A stretch of DNA of 64,000 bases from the NCBI GenBank assembly GCA_036346395.1, contig CM070599.1:25349232-25413231 (forward strand), written 5' to 3'. Below the pieces are notes generated by a model. It worked only from the letters and a program-made list of their open reading frames with translations, was not told the origin of the DNA and made no database searches. A program made the translations under genes and the position numbers. Positions 1 through 13,041 of the stretch are shown piece by piece; positions within the stretch are counted from its first letter, which is position 1, and each line of letters opens with the position of its first letter. Origin of the DNA: Hsuehochloa calcarea (lineage: Eukaryota > Streptophyta > Magnoliopsida > Poales > Poaceae).

Positions 1-1658
1 AGAGGTAGTCACATACCTACTTGGTAATTAAATATTAATATGCCATCCTTGTCACTTGAATCACCTGATCCTTCTCACTCTAGATAATTAAGTGGTAACT
101 CTACTAGTTATAAGTTGTACTTAGGCGTCATGTTAGTCTTGCTTAAGTATTAGGGCATTAATTGCCCTAATAATCATCTTTTAATCATGAAATTGGTTTT
201 GGGCAGTCATTGGGGCAAATGACTGAAATGGTGGAGATAATTTAATTTATACTTCTAAAAAACCATAATAACTTGTTGTTACCACATCTGGATAGATGGT
301 ATGTTGGTTGGTGCTATCGTAGCACGAGAATTGGTGGAATGTGGAATGAACCGCCCAGATAACCCTAAGGACTTAATCATGTGATGACTTTCCAATGTAA
401 AATAGTGCAACCACAAGTCTATAATGGTGTCGATCTGGCTAAATAATTTGTATTAATCATTACGGATTGCACCAAGTAGATGACCCGCAACGTCGTAAGC
501 CTTTGTGGCTCGGGTTGGGGTGCACTGCTTACGCATCTATGTGAACGTATGTTGTGAAGGCGCAATAGGGGGTCTGGGTAAGGGTTGACGCAAGTGTGGG
601 AGCGTAACCCTTCTCAGGTGAAACCTTAGCTGGTATAACAAATATTGGGGGATGCATTGTAAAGACATTGTGGTAATCTCTGTTTAATTCACATGTTTAA
701 GGAAATATGTGTAATATCAAAATGATTATCTCTTGTGGGTAAAGTGTACAGTCTCTGCAAAGTATAAACTGTTCAAACAACCGTGCCCATGGTCATGGCG
801 GGCATAGGAACTTACTAGAGTTAGTTCTATTTATAAAACTTTGTGGGTGAGATGAAAAATATGTCGGGCTCACCTAGCCCTGAATTTGGATTTTTCCTAG
901 GTAGTTGTACCCAGTGATGTCAATAGGTGGAAGTAACCCCAATTAAAATTAAGTATAAGGTGGAGGTAACCTTCACTATTATAAATATTACGTAATTACT
1001 CTTTTTAATAAAATGTGTTTTGGTTAAAATACTAAGTGATAGGAATTTCTAATTACGATAATTGAAAATATTGCTTTTAGCAAATAAAAGAACTCAGGCC
1101 ATCCTTGTAAAGCCTTGCATGTATAATATTGCATCCTGTGTATTGGCTCGCGAGCACGGAAGTTGTATTCATCCTCGCTCCTCCAACCCTCAGAGTATGT
1201 GGATCAAGGACACTACGCCTACTACGAGGATCCAGAAGTTAATGGACAAGGCAATAATGAAGAGTAGTTTAGTCTTTAGTTGTTCTGGTCTTACCTCAGT
1301 CTAACTGGCTCAGTCAGTGCTTGTGTATATCTAATATTATCCAAGTCTTTTGGGTAATTTCGGATGTACACAGGTTACCCCAGTCGCTTGCCTGTGGAGA
1401 GATGTGCTCTCACCATTTTGGCTTATGTTGTCGCTTCGGCTTTTATGTAATGTAATCATTTTGCCTTGTTCGGCCCTATTGTAAAACTCAACCCAATGTA
1501 GTCTTTGTGACTCTAATGTTTGTAGTATAATGTTTGGTTTGGTATACACACTTGTATGAAATGATTCAGTAATGTATCTGTGAACACTATCTACTGATCC
1601 TGGGAATAGTGCAGTGGTTTTCATAGAGTATTCTGGATTTCAAAATCCAAGTCCGATA
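1..1658 (+). mobile_element. Partial LTR of long-LTR family E, cut by the window edge
   Basis: This stretch runs parallel to about 29010-30700 of the complete solo LTR at 26325-30700. Shared landmarks are the 'acaaccacaagtctataatg' block (408-427), the 'gccatccttgt' block (1097-1107), and the end 'aatccaagtccgata', which corresponds to 'aatccggatccgaca' there. The 5' part lies outside the window. It carries no coding domain, and the short reading frames in it are noise. The LTR end is mutated (CCGATA instead of CCGACA), so this copy looks older. Confidence 0.75.
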
Positions 1659-1666
1659 GGGTCACG

Positions 1667-1684
1667 GGTGTTCAATTGAACACC
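1667..1684. repeat. Perfect 18-bp palindrome
   Basis: GGTGTTCAATTGAACACC equals its own reverse complement. It begins 9 bases after the end of the LTR remnant and is followed by a T-run. It could be a transposon terminus or a target-site scar. No function is assigned. Confidence 0.8.
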
Positions 1685-3109
1685 ATTTTTTTTTCAAAAT
1701 ACTTTGTATTTAGTAGATATATTATGCATATATGTTGTTAATTAGACTAAATACTTCACATTTATACCCAATAGATTTTAGCCCACTCTCATGCCTCTCT
1801 CCAACTTGTCTCAATTAGTGCGGCTCAACCCACCAACCCGATAGTTTTCAGCCCATTAGGAGACCCCTCCCCTCAAACCAAGTCATAACCTCTCACTCTA
1901 AGGCCGTCAGGCGGCGCTAGTGCATGAGTCCACGAGACAATGCGATTTGGTGCCAAACGAGAAGACGAGGGCGAGCTCCGGGCTCTGGCTTGATCTCGGC
2001 GACAGCGTGTTGGACACAAGGTAGGAGCAAGGTAGCAAGCGCTAAGAAAATAGGCATCGAGTGGGACTTAACTAGGCCACTGAGGCTGGCGAGGTAGGCC
2101 GTTCAAGTCGATAGCAGCACATGTGTATCCCTATTCATCGCTCCTAAATTTTAAATTCCCAATTCAACAATTTTTTTCTTAATTATTTTGTAATTTCTCT
2201 CAATTCTTTGTGGTGTTATCTCTAATACGGAAAATTTGCACTTTGTTATTTGCTATTGTGAATATTTAATTTTTTCATTGAACAATATTTTATTAACTCC
2301 GAACACCCATCCCATAAACCCTAGGTCCGCATATGCTATGTGGCCATCGGCCATCTTTCGCAGAGCCACGAACATTCTCTGAGTAAAGATACAACATAGA
2401 CAGCATGATCCGTCTTCCAAAAAAAACTGAGAGAGAGCAAGATCAGAATGATCTGTCAGATGCATGTGAAGTGAAGAAGGATATAAGTTTTTTTTAAGAA
2501 GAAATGGCAACAATTGCCATTATTGCATTAAAGGAGTTGTTCACAAACTATAGAAAGCAAAACAGAAAAAAGAAGATCAAATAGAAAGCCAATAGAAAGC
2601 AAAACTAGGGGAGCATCTCTCCGCAGGCGCTCGGCAGAAACCGGATGTAACTCGATGGAGCGTGTTCCAAGCCGAAGCCCCAAAAAGAAGTCAAAATATG
2701 CGTGCAAGACGAAATAAACTTGATCCTTGAGACCCGAAAAGAAAAGGGGTTCTGGCATCAGATATCAGAATCTGCTTCAGAGTTTGGTGACTGTCCAGAG
2801 GCATGTGAAGCAAAGTTTCATTGGGAAAGCACGACGGTGATCATGTACGTGGTCCAATACTGAATGGCGCTTGCCTCAAGGCAACAGATGTGGGCTAAAA
2901 TCAGATAAAGATCCTTTGCAGAATTGGTGCCGATGTGAGTTCAACATAATGGTTTTCTGCTATAGTTTGTAACTGTTTTTCGTACCCTAGAAAACAATGA
3001 TGCATTTTTTACAGTGGATCAGCTTCTAAGATTCGTGCTCTAGCTTCCCCCTCTAGGGTGGATTGTTCATCTAGACGACATTTGATCGGATGGCCTATGA
3101 TCATGATAT
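1685..3109. other. Intergenic, no gene recognised
   Basis: AT-rich sequence with a more GC-balanced patch at about 1890-2110. Several short reading frames of 76-86 codons on the minus strand (2253-2758) show no family motif. No splice-consistent gene was found. Confidence 0.5.
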
Positions 3110-3686
3110 ATGAAACCCGACTTGGTGGATCAGGGTATATATATATATACTTATGAAACTTACAATGTGCTAGATGATACATGTGATTTGCAGATCGAGA
3201 ATGACCTGTTAATACTTAACAACTGTAACAGAGTCTGTGGTGCACTGGTGCTTGTCCGGTTGCTGTGCTGTCATTATTTTCCAGACGAAATCAATGAATT
3301 GGTAGAGGTGCTACTAGTCTGAACTGAAAATAGAAGTATTTGTTCACCGTCTCAGAAGGTGTGATCTGAATGTTATCTGATAACAGGCAACTGGTTACTG
3401 ATCCAAACAAAAGGGTTGATCGGTTGAGCTGCCAGGGGATTCTCTAGAATCCATATGGAGCACTACGTGCTTTGAGTTGGAATTGTGAGGAAAGGTATCC
3501 ATTCTATTCATTGCGGACTGAAAATGCTGGGCACTATAAGCTGTTCTTGGTTTAATGAGTGATTATAATTTAGAAGCATGATCTGGATGCCATGATTTGG
3601 AAAAATATTTAATTTAGCATGAGCTCCTCACAAAATGATTACGCATAAATTACTGTTATGCATGCCTCTCTGGAATAATCTAGAGG
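3110..3686 (+). repeat. Inverted repeat, arm 1
   Basis: This sequence recurs in reverse complement at 7741-8307 with scattered substitutions and small indels. Both arms keep the same 70-codon frame (3110-3322 here, reverse strand 8101-8307 there), containing C-N-R-V-C-G-A-L-V-L and H-Y-F-P-D-E-I-N-E. I do not recognise this peptide. The arms are separated by about 4.05 kb, of which 2.38 kb is a later solo LTR insertion. Arm 1 contains a short AT microsatellite at about 3137-3150 that is reduced in arm 2. Confidence 0.85.
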
Positions 3687-4808
3687 TTGGCCTGCAGTAC
3701 TATTTGTGAAAAAAGGCAAATAAACAGAAATCTACATGTCACTGTTAATTCGCCTGAATTCGCGGGTTGCATGCATTTTACTGAAGTAGTCAAACACAGC
3801 AACGTTCAGAATCGCAAATGCAAATAGACGCCAAGTTTTAGCCTGGAACTTAAGATGCAATATAATGTTGTGTCTCTGATTATTTCTGAATGCCCTGATG
3901 TAGTGATGTATCTAAAACACATGATCTTCAGAGACCCTTCTTTTGTTAACCAAGACCTTGATTCGCCTAGCTGTCACCAATAAAGAACTGAAACTTTCCA
4001 CTGAAAAGGTGAGGTCCAAGAATGATACGATTCTGCGACACAAGATCGCATGTTTCAGGACAGAAAAGCAAGCAGGCACAGATGGCTCCAGTCATACTAC
4101 CTGACAGAAACACAGTACCTAAACATGATATCATATCTCTAATTGGAATTGCAGACCCCCATCTCTCCTTTCATTATAGCTTGCAGCTAATCCCTTCCTT
4201 TTGCGCGGAAAGGAATATGATTAGCAGTATAGCACTAGCACCATAGCATGGAATTTGATTCCAGAAAAAAGATCGTCCCTGTGCCGTCTCAGCACAACCA
4301 CGACGCGCCGTGTCATTTCTGCAGCGCGCGGATCAAATCAGCAGATGCCCCGACATTAGCTGCGAATCTGCAGTCTTCCTCCCCCACAACGACTCCTTCC
4401 AGGCCTCCACACTGTGGCAGGCAGCAGCTAATACTGACGAACTGTACACTGAATTACAAGTTTACAGCAAAGAAAACGAGATATATCTCTCACAATACAT
4501 GTACCATACTCAAGAGAAACAAATAGCTTGCAGCTGCAGCCTCCAGGGATGCAGCCAGGAATGCGAGTGGCATCTTTTCAAGGTCAGCGTGTGCGTAAAG
4601 ATGGTCTGCTGTTCGGTGGTAATTTCAGCAGCTCAGGAGTCACTGGTAGCTGCTAGCTAGCTCTAGCTCAGGTCGCCGCTCCTTGAACGATGGATCAGTG
4701 CTAAGAACTCATCCAATCTGGTGCTCCGGGATGACACGCGAATCACCATATGGGCAATCGTGCGGTCCTGTTATCGTGTCTAGCCCGCAAATCATTCCTA
4801 CGTCCGAT
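3687..4808. other. Spacer between inverted-repeat arms, left part
   Basis: No gene recognised. The stretch at 4250-4660 is somewhat GC-richer and has overlapping short open frames, but none shows a known domain. The sequence resumes at 7191 after the solo LTR. Confidence 0.5.
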
Positions 4809-4813
4809 AAGGC

Positions 4814-7190
4814 TGCAACACCCCGGTTCAACGGAATATCACCAGACTGCACTAGCTACCAATTTAATCTTTGATTAACACTAAATTTCAGTAAACACGC
4901 ATATATTAAAAATCCATCAATGGATTACAAAAGATACAATAACACAAAGTAACTGCATAATAATAAAAGATCACATCTTAGTAACATATTACCAGGCACT
5001 AATGCAATGAAATGCCCAGGATACCCGCACCCGAGAAAAACTTGGGATGCCGCACCCAAGTCACGCTTGAGATACCCACACTCAAGAAACACCAAGATCA
5101 TGCTTCCGGTAGCTAGGATGTCAATAATTAATAATAATCAACTACTATTAAGCAAATAAGAATCCAACCAATTAACTAAGCGTTTAATAGAACAACCTGA
5201 ATTGGACCGTTAATTAATCAACTAAAGTTCCAACTATCAATGCCAAGATAATCAAGCCCAATCATCGATAAGTCTTGAATGAAATAATCATGTCACTAGA
5301 TTATACTAAACAAGCTAATTGATAATGACTATGTGATTGATACATGTGATGTTCATGTGCTACTCCATCCCATGCATGTCGTCGTCAACGGTTACCTAAA
5401 AGCAACAACAAAGTAAGTGTGAGTTCACGACTTAACAAGCACAAGATCCAATGGTAAATACACAAGTTCATTAATTATTTTATGCAGTATCATAAATATT
5501 ATACTCATTGTTCTCAAATCTCATCAATTTCTTTCTCATAAATGCAAATATCATGATGCACGTCTTTAAGCTTACACCGGTATAACGAAGTGTTCACCCG
5601 TCAGTGACACATTTTTCTCCCCAATCTTCTTGAGAGTGGGGCCCTTACCTTTGTAGGATTTTAACATAGGGCATGACGGATTAGCCATAAACTTGGTAGT
5701 ACTCACCGCCCTAGCCCTTATGCAAGTGAATGATGCAACAATTTATTAAACAACAATAATATCATCATATCATCCCCATTGTAGTTGCATCAATATCACA
5801 ATATATCTCTTTTCATCAATATTACCATGGAAAATATTTAACTTAACACAATATAAATAAATCTCATGGCAAATAAACCAACATGACAAGGACAACCACC
5901 TGTTGTTCGTTATTATACCAAGCACTTGCCTCTTTAGCTTCTAGGACCCGGATGATGCAAAGGTGGCACGACGCTTGAGGCAACACTCCTTGGACAACGA
6001 ATTGATATACATTAAAAAAATATGCCAAACACAGTACCAAAAGATCACATAATCATCCCTAGCATGATTATACAAAAACGACCCAAATAACTTGATTCTA
6101 CCGATCGATTTACCCGCTGTCCCTAGTAGTAAAATGACTCTAATTTATTCATCCGAACTTCAAATTCAACTATCAAACACTTTCTGGAATCCTAATGAAA
6201 AAACCTACAACTTACTAGTTATTACTAACCTCTAATTCTACTGTTATCTACCATGTTTCTTTCCCTGAAGACTGTCCCAGAATCTGTCAGAATAATCTGC
6301 TTCATAGTTTTATATCTTTAATTATAAAACTTGAAAATATATGAACGATACAAGTTCTAGAAATTACACAAAATTTTCTAAATTATTCAAGTTGTCACAA
6401 TATTTTAATTTTTCATCTACTATATGAAACTGACTCATCTTCACGACGTCTACTAGCTACGTCCAGATTCTGGACATCGACCTTCTCGAGGCCATATCTT
6501 TTTGCTCGCTACTCCGATTCTAATGATCCATACCTTCCTGAAAATCTAACGGTATTATCTAACTTTTCTCTAATTGGACTAACCTCTGAATCCGAGCCTA
6601 AATACCCTGAATCACCTCCACAAAGTTCTGCGTCTAACCTCGACGAACTAGGGCATGCTGAGAATCAATCTTTCCCTAAGCAAAACGATATACAATCTTA
6701 ACAGCGACTAAACCATGAAAAATCCTAAGGATCAACATGGATTACCCTTGAAGAAAACGTCGACGAACACGAAGCCCTTGATTTCTCCCTCTTCTTTCCC
6801 TTCTCCTCTCCTCCTTGTCGCTTTTGCCGACACCTTACCTTTTCTTCCTCCTTTTTGCCGATCTCCACTGGACCTTCCCCGCTTCTCCATTGGCCGGCAG
6901 CAAGGGGCAGCAGCCCAGGAGCAGCAAGGGCGGCGACAGAGCTTGGCCAAGGAGGGGTGGCATGGAGGAGGCGGCAACACGGGGTGTGGTGGCGGCTAGG
7001 GCAACAACCAGCTTCCCCTGGCTCTCTATGTGGGGTGTCGGCCTCCTTGGGCCTTGGGCGGCTCCCGCTTGGGTTGTGGACAGCCCACTTCCTTCCCTCT
7101 CTTCCCAAAATTTTGAATTTCTAAACTCCAAAATTCCAATTTGCCAAAATTGCTAGTTACTAATTCTCGACAAATAAATGGGATATTACA
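4814..7190 (-). mobile_element. Solo LTR (gypsy-like) with 5-bp target-site duplication
   Basis: On the minus strand the element begins TGTAATATCC and ends GGGGTGTTGCA, so it has TG...CA termini. It is flanked on both sides by AAGGC (4809-4813 and 7191-7195). Its length is 2377 bp. No gag, pol, primer-binding site or second LTR is attached, so it is a solo LTR left by LTR-LTR recombination. The GC-rich part at 6770-7090 lies near the LTR's 5' end and produces several overlapping open frames on both strands, which I read as noise. The termini look like plant Ty3/gypsy LTRs; family assignment is inference. Confidence 0.9.
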
Positions 7191-7740
7191 AAGGCAATAA
7201 TCAGTGGCCTTCTGCACACACTTGCGTGACTGTTGGCGAGGCTATCATGCCCAATAGAAAGAGTACTATGTTGGGTTGATCTCGGCAACTACTTCCGAGA
7301 ATCACGGGGGCAACGCCCACACGCGCCCTGATCGGGGGCTCTTCCAACAGAATTGGTCTAGGTCCCGTTCACCGAGCTCCATATAAAAAGGAAAGGGGGT
7401 ATCGGCAGGCTGGCTAGCTTATGTGCAAGTCAAGACTACAAACCCTAACATATCCGATCCATCACGGGCTCTCAGGTGTGCGAAGACCGAAGGCCGTAGA
7501 ACCGCCGTCGTCACTACTACCTCCCGGTGACTCAAGCCAAGCCCGCGCCAGATCCGCATGCCGACCCGATCGCGGCGTCCAACTCTAAGAACCGATGGCT
7601 TCACCGGGATCGGGTACGCATTTGCGCTTCCTCACTCATGTATTACGGTGTTCCTTTATGATCTAGGCTTATGCATGTTTTAGGTTAAGTGATTACTCTC
7701 AGATTATTGTAAACATACTACGGTTTGGACACACTGTATT
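7191..7740 (+). other. Spacer between inverted-repeat arms, right part, with TATA-like site
   Basis: No coding gene recognised. A TATAAAAA sequence at 7382-7389 is followed by GC-richer sequence (7440-7620), as in an LTR promoter and R region, so this may be a remnant of another LTR. No pair of termini or target duplication was found. Confidence 0.35.
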
Positions 7741-8307
7741 CTGATTATTCCGGAGAGGCATGCATAACAGTAGTTTACGCGTAATCATTTTGTGAGGAGC
7801 TCATGCTAAATTAAATATTCTTCCAAATCATGGCATCCAGATCATGCTTCTAAATTCTAATCACTCATTAAACCAAGAACAGCTTAAAGTGCCCAGCATT
7901 TTCAGTCCGCAATAAATAGAGTGGATACCTTTCCTCACAATTCCAACTCAAAACAGGTAGTGCTCCATATGGATTCTAGAGAATCCCCTGGCAGCTCAAC
8001 CGATCAACCCTTTTGTTTGGATCAGTAACCACTTGCCTGTTATCAGATACCATTCAGATCACACCTTCTGAGACGGTGAACAAATACTTCTATTTTCAGT
8101 TCAGACTAGTAGCACCTCTACCAATTCATTGATTTCGTCTGGAAAATAATGACAACACAGCAACCGGACAAGCACCAGTGCACCACAGACTCTGTTACAG
8201 TTGTTAAGTATTAACAGGTCATTGTCGATCGGCAAATCACATGTATCATTTAGCACATTGTAAGTTTCATAAGTATATATACCTCGATCCACCAAGCCGG
8301 GTTTCAT
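7741..8307 (-). repeat. Inverted repeat, arm 2
   Basis: Reverse complement of 3110-3686. Examples are 'gaggagctcatgctaaatta' (7794-7813) against 'taatttagcatgagctcctc' in arm 1, and 'gggtttcat' (8299-8307) against 'atgaaaccc' (3110-3118). Similarity stops outward of 8307 and inward of about 7741. The origin is unknown; it could be a fold-back element or two copies of a host fragment. Confidence 0.85.
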
Positions 8308-8484
8308 TGAACTACTATACACATTTTACATTGGCTACAACCAGGGCAAATCAAAATCTCAGGCTACTGCCCACACTTTCCACTAGCTACAACCAGAACA
8401 AATCAACACTCCGGGCTGCAGCCCAATATTTCATCCCTCCTACAAATTATTTTATAAAAACTGAGACTAACTAAGCAAGTTCGC

Positions 8485-9600
8485 ATGCATCGACCGTGGG
8501 TACGACTATCCGGACAGTTTTCACTCTGTAGATGTTATACAACTTTACTCACAAGAGACGATCATATTGTAATATCAACACGTTACCGTAGACATGCAAC
8601 TAAGAAAATCATCACAAGGCATTTGCAATGCCCCACCCCAACGCAGTTCCATCCGCTAAGGTTTCAACCATCGGAGGCTACAACCCTACCAGAGACCCCC
8701 TCTTGCGCCGTGTGGGCTAGTGGCTCCAACCACCCTACATTCCACCAGATGGTGGAACTAATACCGAGGCAAAGCAAATTAATTAGCCAGGTTGACACCA
8801 TTATAGACTTGTGGTTGCACTGTTAGTACCCGAGAAGTCATCATAAGATTCGGTTCTTAATTGGCTTAGGCGTAGCTACCACACTACCAATCCTCGTGCT
8901 CTTATATGTACCCGCCCGACTTACCATTCACCCAAGTCAAAAATAATTTTTGAGTTTTGCTTTGAACATCTTTGCTAAGTTCAACATATCAGCCATCTCC
9001 ACCTAATAGCTATTTCAATCAAGTTTTCATGATTGAAATGATGCTGGGCCAAATTAATGACCACATGTCAATATATCTAAGTAAGGTTAAGCATGTCGCT
9101 TAGATACAGACTTAATGACTAATTAAGGTTACCATTATTCCTAGGGCAACAAATGATAGTGTTCAAGATCAAGGAAGGGGTTTTAATACCTCACTTAACA
9201 TTAAGGCAATAACTACAAGCTAATGTTAACATAATTGTAACAAAAGCATAGCATACAATTATGTAGTTTAAGACAATATAATTTGTGTTCAATATATAGG
9301 TGCAAAATGATCAAAGTGTTGACTCGCCTTGCTCAATATATCGATAATCTTGGTCTTGTTCCTGCTCTTGCTTAAATTATTGTTCCTTTATGACTTCGAA
9401 TTCTAATTACGCAAAATACGATCGAATTTAAGAATGCCTGAATACAACCAAATGAAACCCAATAAATTTAAAGGCATGCAAATAGATCCAAGATCCAAAG
9501 AGAATTCAAACCAACTCAAATAAATCCCAACATTCATACATTTGGTATGAGGATGTAGATTTGGATTTTTAGATGAATTTAGGATCAAGAATTATTTGAT
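8485..9600 (-). mobile_element. Internal fragment of LTR family E, reverse orientation
   Basis: Reverse complement of about 28700-29830 of the LTR at 26325-30700. Shared blocks include the 'gatcaaagtgttgactcgcc' segment (9311-9330, reverse of 28914-28933) and 'actataatg' style landmarks near 8800. Both ends are missing, and similarity fades toward 9600. The right side abuts the solo LTR that starts at 9765. Confidence 0.7.
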
Positions 9601-10934
9601 TCGAAGTTAGACGAGAGAAATTGGGCTCTCAAAATATTTGTCGGTGAAGCAATTACGGAAAGAGAGAGAATATCCCCAGGAATACTCCTCTTAGGTCGTT
9701 TGGATGGGAGAGATTTCGTAATGGGTGGGATCTACTGATCTTTATTTATTTTATAATTTATTTTTGTTGGAAATATGCCCTAGAGGCAATCATAGAGATG
9801 ATGATATTTCATTATGTTTATAATTTTGATAATATATCATCGTGTTCCTTGAATGAATCATTTGTTATAGATCAATAAGTATGTGACTTGTTGGTGGAAC
9901 TCTTTAACTTATATGATGTCATTCTAAATATATCCCTGGTCGGAGGTCACTGGTCAGAACACCAGTGACTCTATAACTAGCACATGTATTGATTGATGAC
10001 CTTGTTTCACCGATCATGGATATAGGGATATTGAATCAATAATGTGAGCTCATGTTAGAGAACATAGGGCTGGATAGACCCATCATTGAGACACTATTGA
10101 GATTGTTATGAATCTTTATGTCATTAGTTGGTCTCAAGTAATGATGATGTATAATCCTTAGACATGAGATCAACATGGTTCCCTACATGTGTAATAGCAC
10201 TCTTAGGGGTTGCCAAACGCTACTCGTAACTGGGTAGTTATAAAGATAGCTTTCGGGTATGCTATGAAACATGCGAAGGGATGTGACTGGTTGAGATGGG
10301 ATTTGCCCCTCCTTACATAACAGGAGAGATATCTCTGGGCCCCTCGTGGTGATCGGATAAAGAAAGTGCATGGCCATGCCACTAGTGGTCGAAGTGTCGA
10401 CCACATGAAGTTATCCGACACTCGATCGAGAAAGTATTGAACAGTCTATGGATGACATAACATCTCACCTGGAGTTCAACCAGACATTGTGAGGCAAAGG
10501 GAGAATGCATGAGTAGGTCACTTAGTTCGATCAGTTCAGGAACCATCGTATGGAGATACATGCTGGTCGTAGACTGGTCGAACATAATCACAGAATGGTA
10601 AGAACCTGGTCGTAAGGAGTTACGAACTAGTCGGGACCAAATACGATATGGTCGTATGGAGATACGAACTAATTGTTAGTGATGAGGACCTGATCATAGA
10701 TCATATTACATCAAGGTTCGTCCGCTTTTCTATGTGTTTTTGGGAATCGTTATGTGATGTTAGGTACCGCTAACGACTAGTGGTCGGAAAAGAGTTTCTG
10801 AGTCATAACCAATTACACATGAACCTGTAGGGTCGCACACTTAAAGGGTTAGGATCTGTTTTGGACGGTGATCCGAATTCGTATAGGCCACGAGTTCCTA
10901 ATGGGCCTCAAGTTCGAGACCCATCATGGATGCC

Positions 10935-10942
10935 TATATAAA
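10935..10942 (+). promoter_or_regulatory. TATA box of solo LTR
   Basis: TATATAAA in the context 'tgcctatataaagagg', at the same relative position as the TATA boxes of the element A LTRs. Transcription would be rightward into the flanking sequence. Confidence 0.6.
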
Positions 10943-11117
10943 GAGGGGCGGTGGCATAGGGTGGGGAGAGGATGATCTTTGGAAGAACTCCCGAAACCCT
11001 AAAAGCCAACCACGCTGCCGGTGCTAGCACTCTAGCGCGTGGTAATCCTGCCTATACGTGTGGATACATCGGAGGTGTTGTTGCGAAGCATCAGCACTAT
11101 GACAATCTGCAACTCGT

Positions 11118-11216
11118 GACGACCACTCAGAGGAGCAGACGCGTGGTGAGTACGACCACTCGGAGGAGCAGACGCGCGGCGGGTACGACCACTTGAGGAG
11201 ACGCGTTGTGAGTACG
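11118..11216 (+). repeat. 33-bp tandem repeat, three copies, in solo LTR
   Basis: Units start near 11118, 11151 and 11184 with the core 'gaccactcggaggagcagac'; the third is shortened. The repeat lies downstream of the LTR TATA box, so it would be in the transcript. It is absent from the element A LTRs. Confidence 0.7.
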
Positions 11217-11373
11217 ACTACGACTGCATCAACTCGCTACGACGACTCTACTTCCGCTACGAGTCGGCGCGTCTAGCGGTAATCTCGTGATCTATTTCTA
11301 GCGGTAGTTCCTTGGTTGCGCGGTAAAATTTTGTTTGTGCTATCGTAGCATTGCCGCGTTCCCCAACAGTTTT

Positions 11374-13041
11374 TCTATTGGAAACGAACAACGATGGGTG
11401 GTAGATGGAATCAACTTGACTTTGATTTGTTTTTGAATTATTATTGTTTCATTGAGAAAACATCACCACGACTTACACGCGAGGTCTAGCTCATTTAATG
11501 ATTGCATTTATCAATTTCTATTTATAATGAAGTTCCATGAGTGATAGGTGGGAACTATGGATAGCTACGATGGTCCACATACGATAGATATAACCACATA
11601 TGATAGATATAATTTTAATTAACCAGATTAACTCTAGGTTTTACATCATTAGGATCCTATGCCATATTAATACTTAAGGTTTAATCACTAGTTAATAGAA
11701 TGATTAATTTAATGACTAACTAAAATGTGGGGACATGGCATTTTATTTTTGTTTCTACTTTATTTCCTGATTTGGTAAAGGATGATATTGTACGACAAGT
11801 GGGGTCAGCTAGGGTTTTTAGTTTTTCTAATACCATGATCCGGGTCAGCTTAGTACTAATTCTCAATTAATCCCTAATTAACATCAGGTCTAACTTCTAG
11901 TTAACTCCTCGCACGCCTACGTGTAAGTGTCTATTCCTTCTGTCTATTCATTTCTTCTATTTTTATTTTTACAGTAAATAGTGGTGTCCATATAAAAGTG
12001 AGTCATTTTATAGTTAGCCTTAATTAATTCCACGTTATATTGCTTTTAACCTACCGCTTAACTGCCATTTAATCATCGTACTAATTTCTAATTAACCTAT
12101 ATAATCATGCCTAATTATAAAATACATTTGTAATCATCATAACTAATGAACGGGATACGTGTGTCATTATGCTATTTAACTAAGCCTTTATTTTTACAAC
12201 TAAGTGCATGTGGTCTATATTATTTACTTATTGTACTTAGTTGATTGGGTTCAGGGATGGAGACAAGTAGACTAGTTGGTGCCCTGGTGCCTCCTATGGT
12301 TGATAAAACCATTTATATAGTTGTTAATTTTTCTCATGTAGAATAGCACAATATTTCTACTTGACACCCTCAATATTTAGTTATCACTATATGACCTTTG
12401 GATAAAAATTTTCTGGCTCCGACCCTAATTGGACTCATCAATTAGTGACTCAATATATAAACAATTAATGTGCAATAAAAAGGCTCACTTGTAAGTGTCC
12501 ATCTCATTCTCTTATTAAATTTTATTGCAGTTATTTATGGGTATCTGGGCCATACTAATGGTGTTAACTAAATATTAATTTTATATGTTAATGTGTGGAT
12601 CCCGTGGATCAAAGGTACCTTAACAACTCCTAGTTAACTTCAACTAAATTAATATTTTGTGAGGCTTTTGGTTATGCTTCATTTGGCCCATCTTAAAAGG
12701 TAAAGAGAGGCCGGGAGGGGCGAAGGAGAGACGGGACACGTCGATGTTTTTTTTCACAGATGTACGATGCTGCCCTGGGTTTCGTTGCACCATGCGATCA
12801 GTTAGGTGGCTGGACCGTTGGATGTTTCTCTTTTTTTTCACACCGTTCGATCGGATCTGATTGTTGTTCGGTGTGCGCTCGCTCCGCACGTTGGATGTCC
12901 AACGTACTTATACTATTTGCCTTCTCCTTGTATCTTTATTCATTCCGTTTGTCGGCATGGTTGTGCACGCGTTACTGATTTGTGCCATCCTTGCATTATT
13001 GGCTGTGGTGGCGAAGACAGGCCTCGCGACGGAGTAGGGGC
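11374..13041. other. Intergenic, AT-rich, no gene recognised
   Basis: AT-rich sequence with no domain-bearing frame. GC content rises from about 12700 toward the PP2C relic. Open frames at 12760-13045 contain no recognised PP2C exon apart from the few residues next to 13042. Confidence 0.5.

Larger units (their letters stand above)
9765..11368 (+). mobile_element. Solo LTR related to copia element A
   Basis: The element begins TGTTGGAAATATGCCCTAG and ends CCCCAACA, giving TGTTGG/CCAACA inverted termini, and is about 1604 bp long. Flanks are ATTTT (9760-9764) and GTTTT (11369-11373), a target duplication with one mismatch. The body matches the 5' LTR of element A (32955-34591) over most of its length, including the 'atgccctagaggcaatcata' block and the TCGTATGGAGATACGA hairpin units at 10555-10680, but differs at the 3' end. 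No internal domain or second LTR is present. Confidence 0.85.

Noticed and set aside
4248..4660. Overlapping 92- and 116-codon frames as a small gene
   Set aside because: No recognisable motif, no promoter or splice support, two frames overlapping on the same strand.
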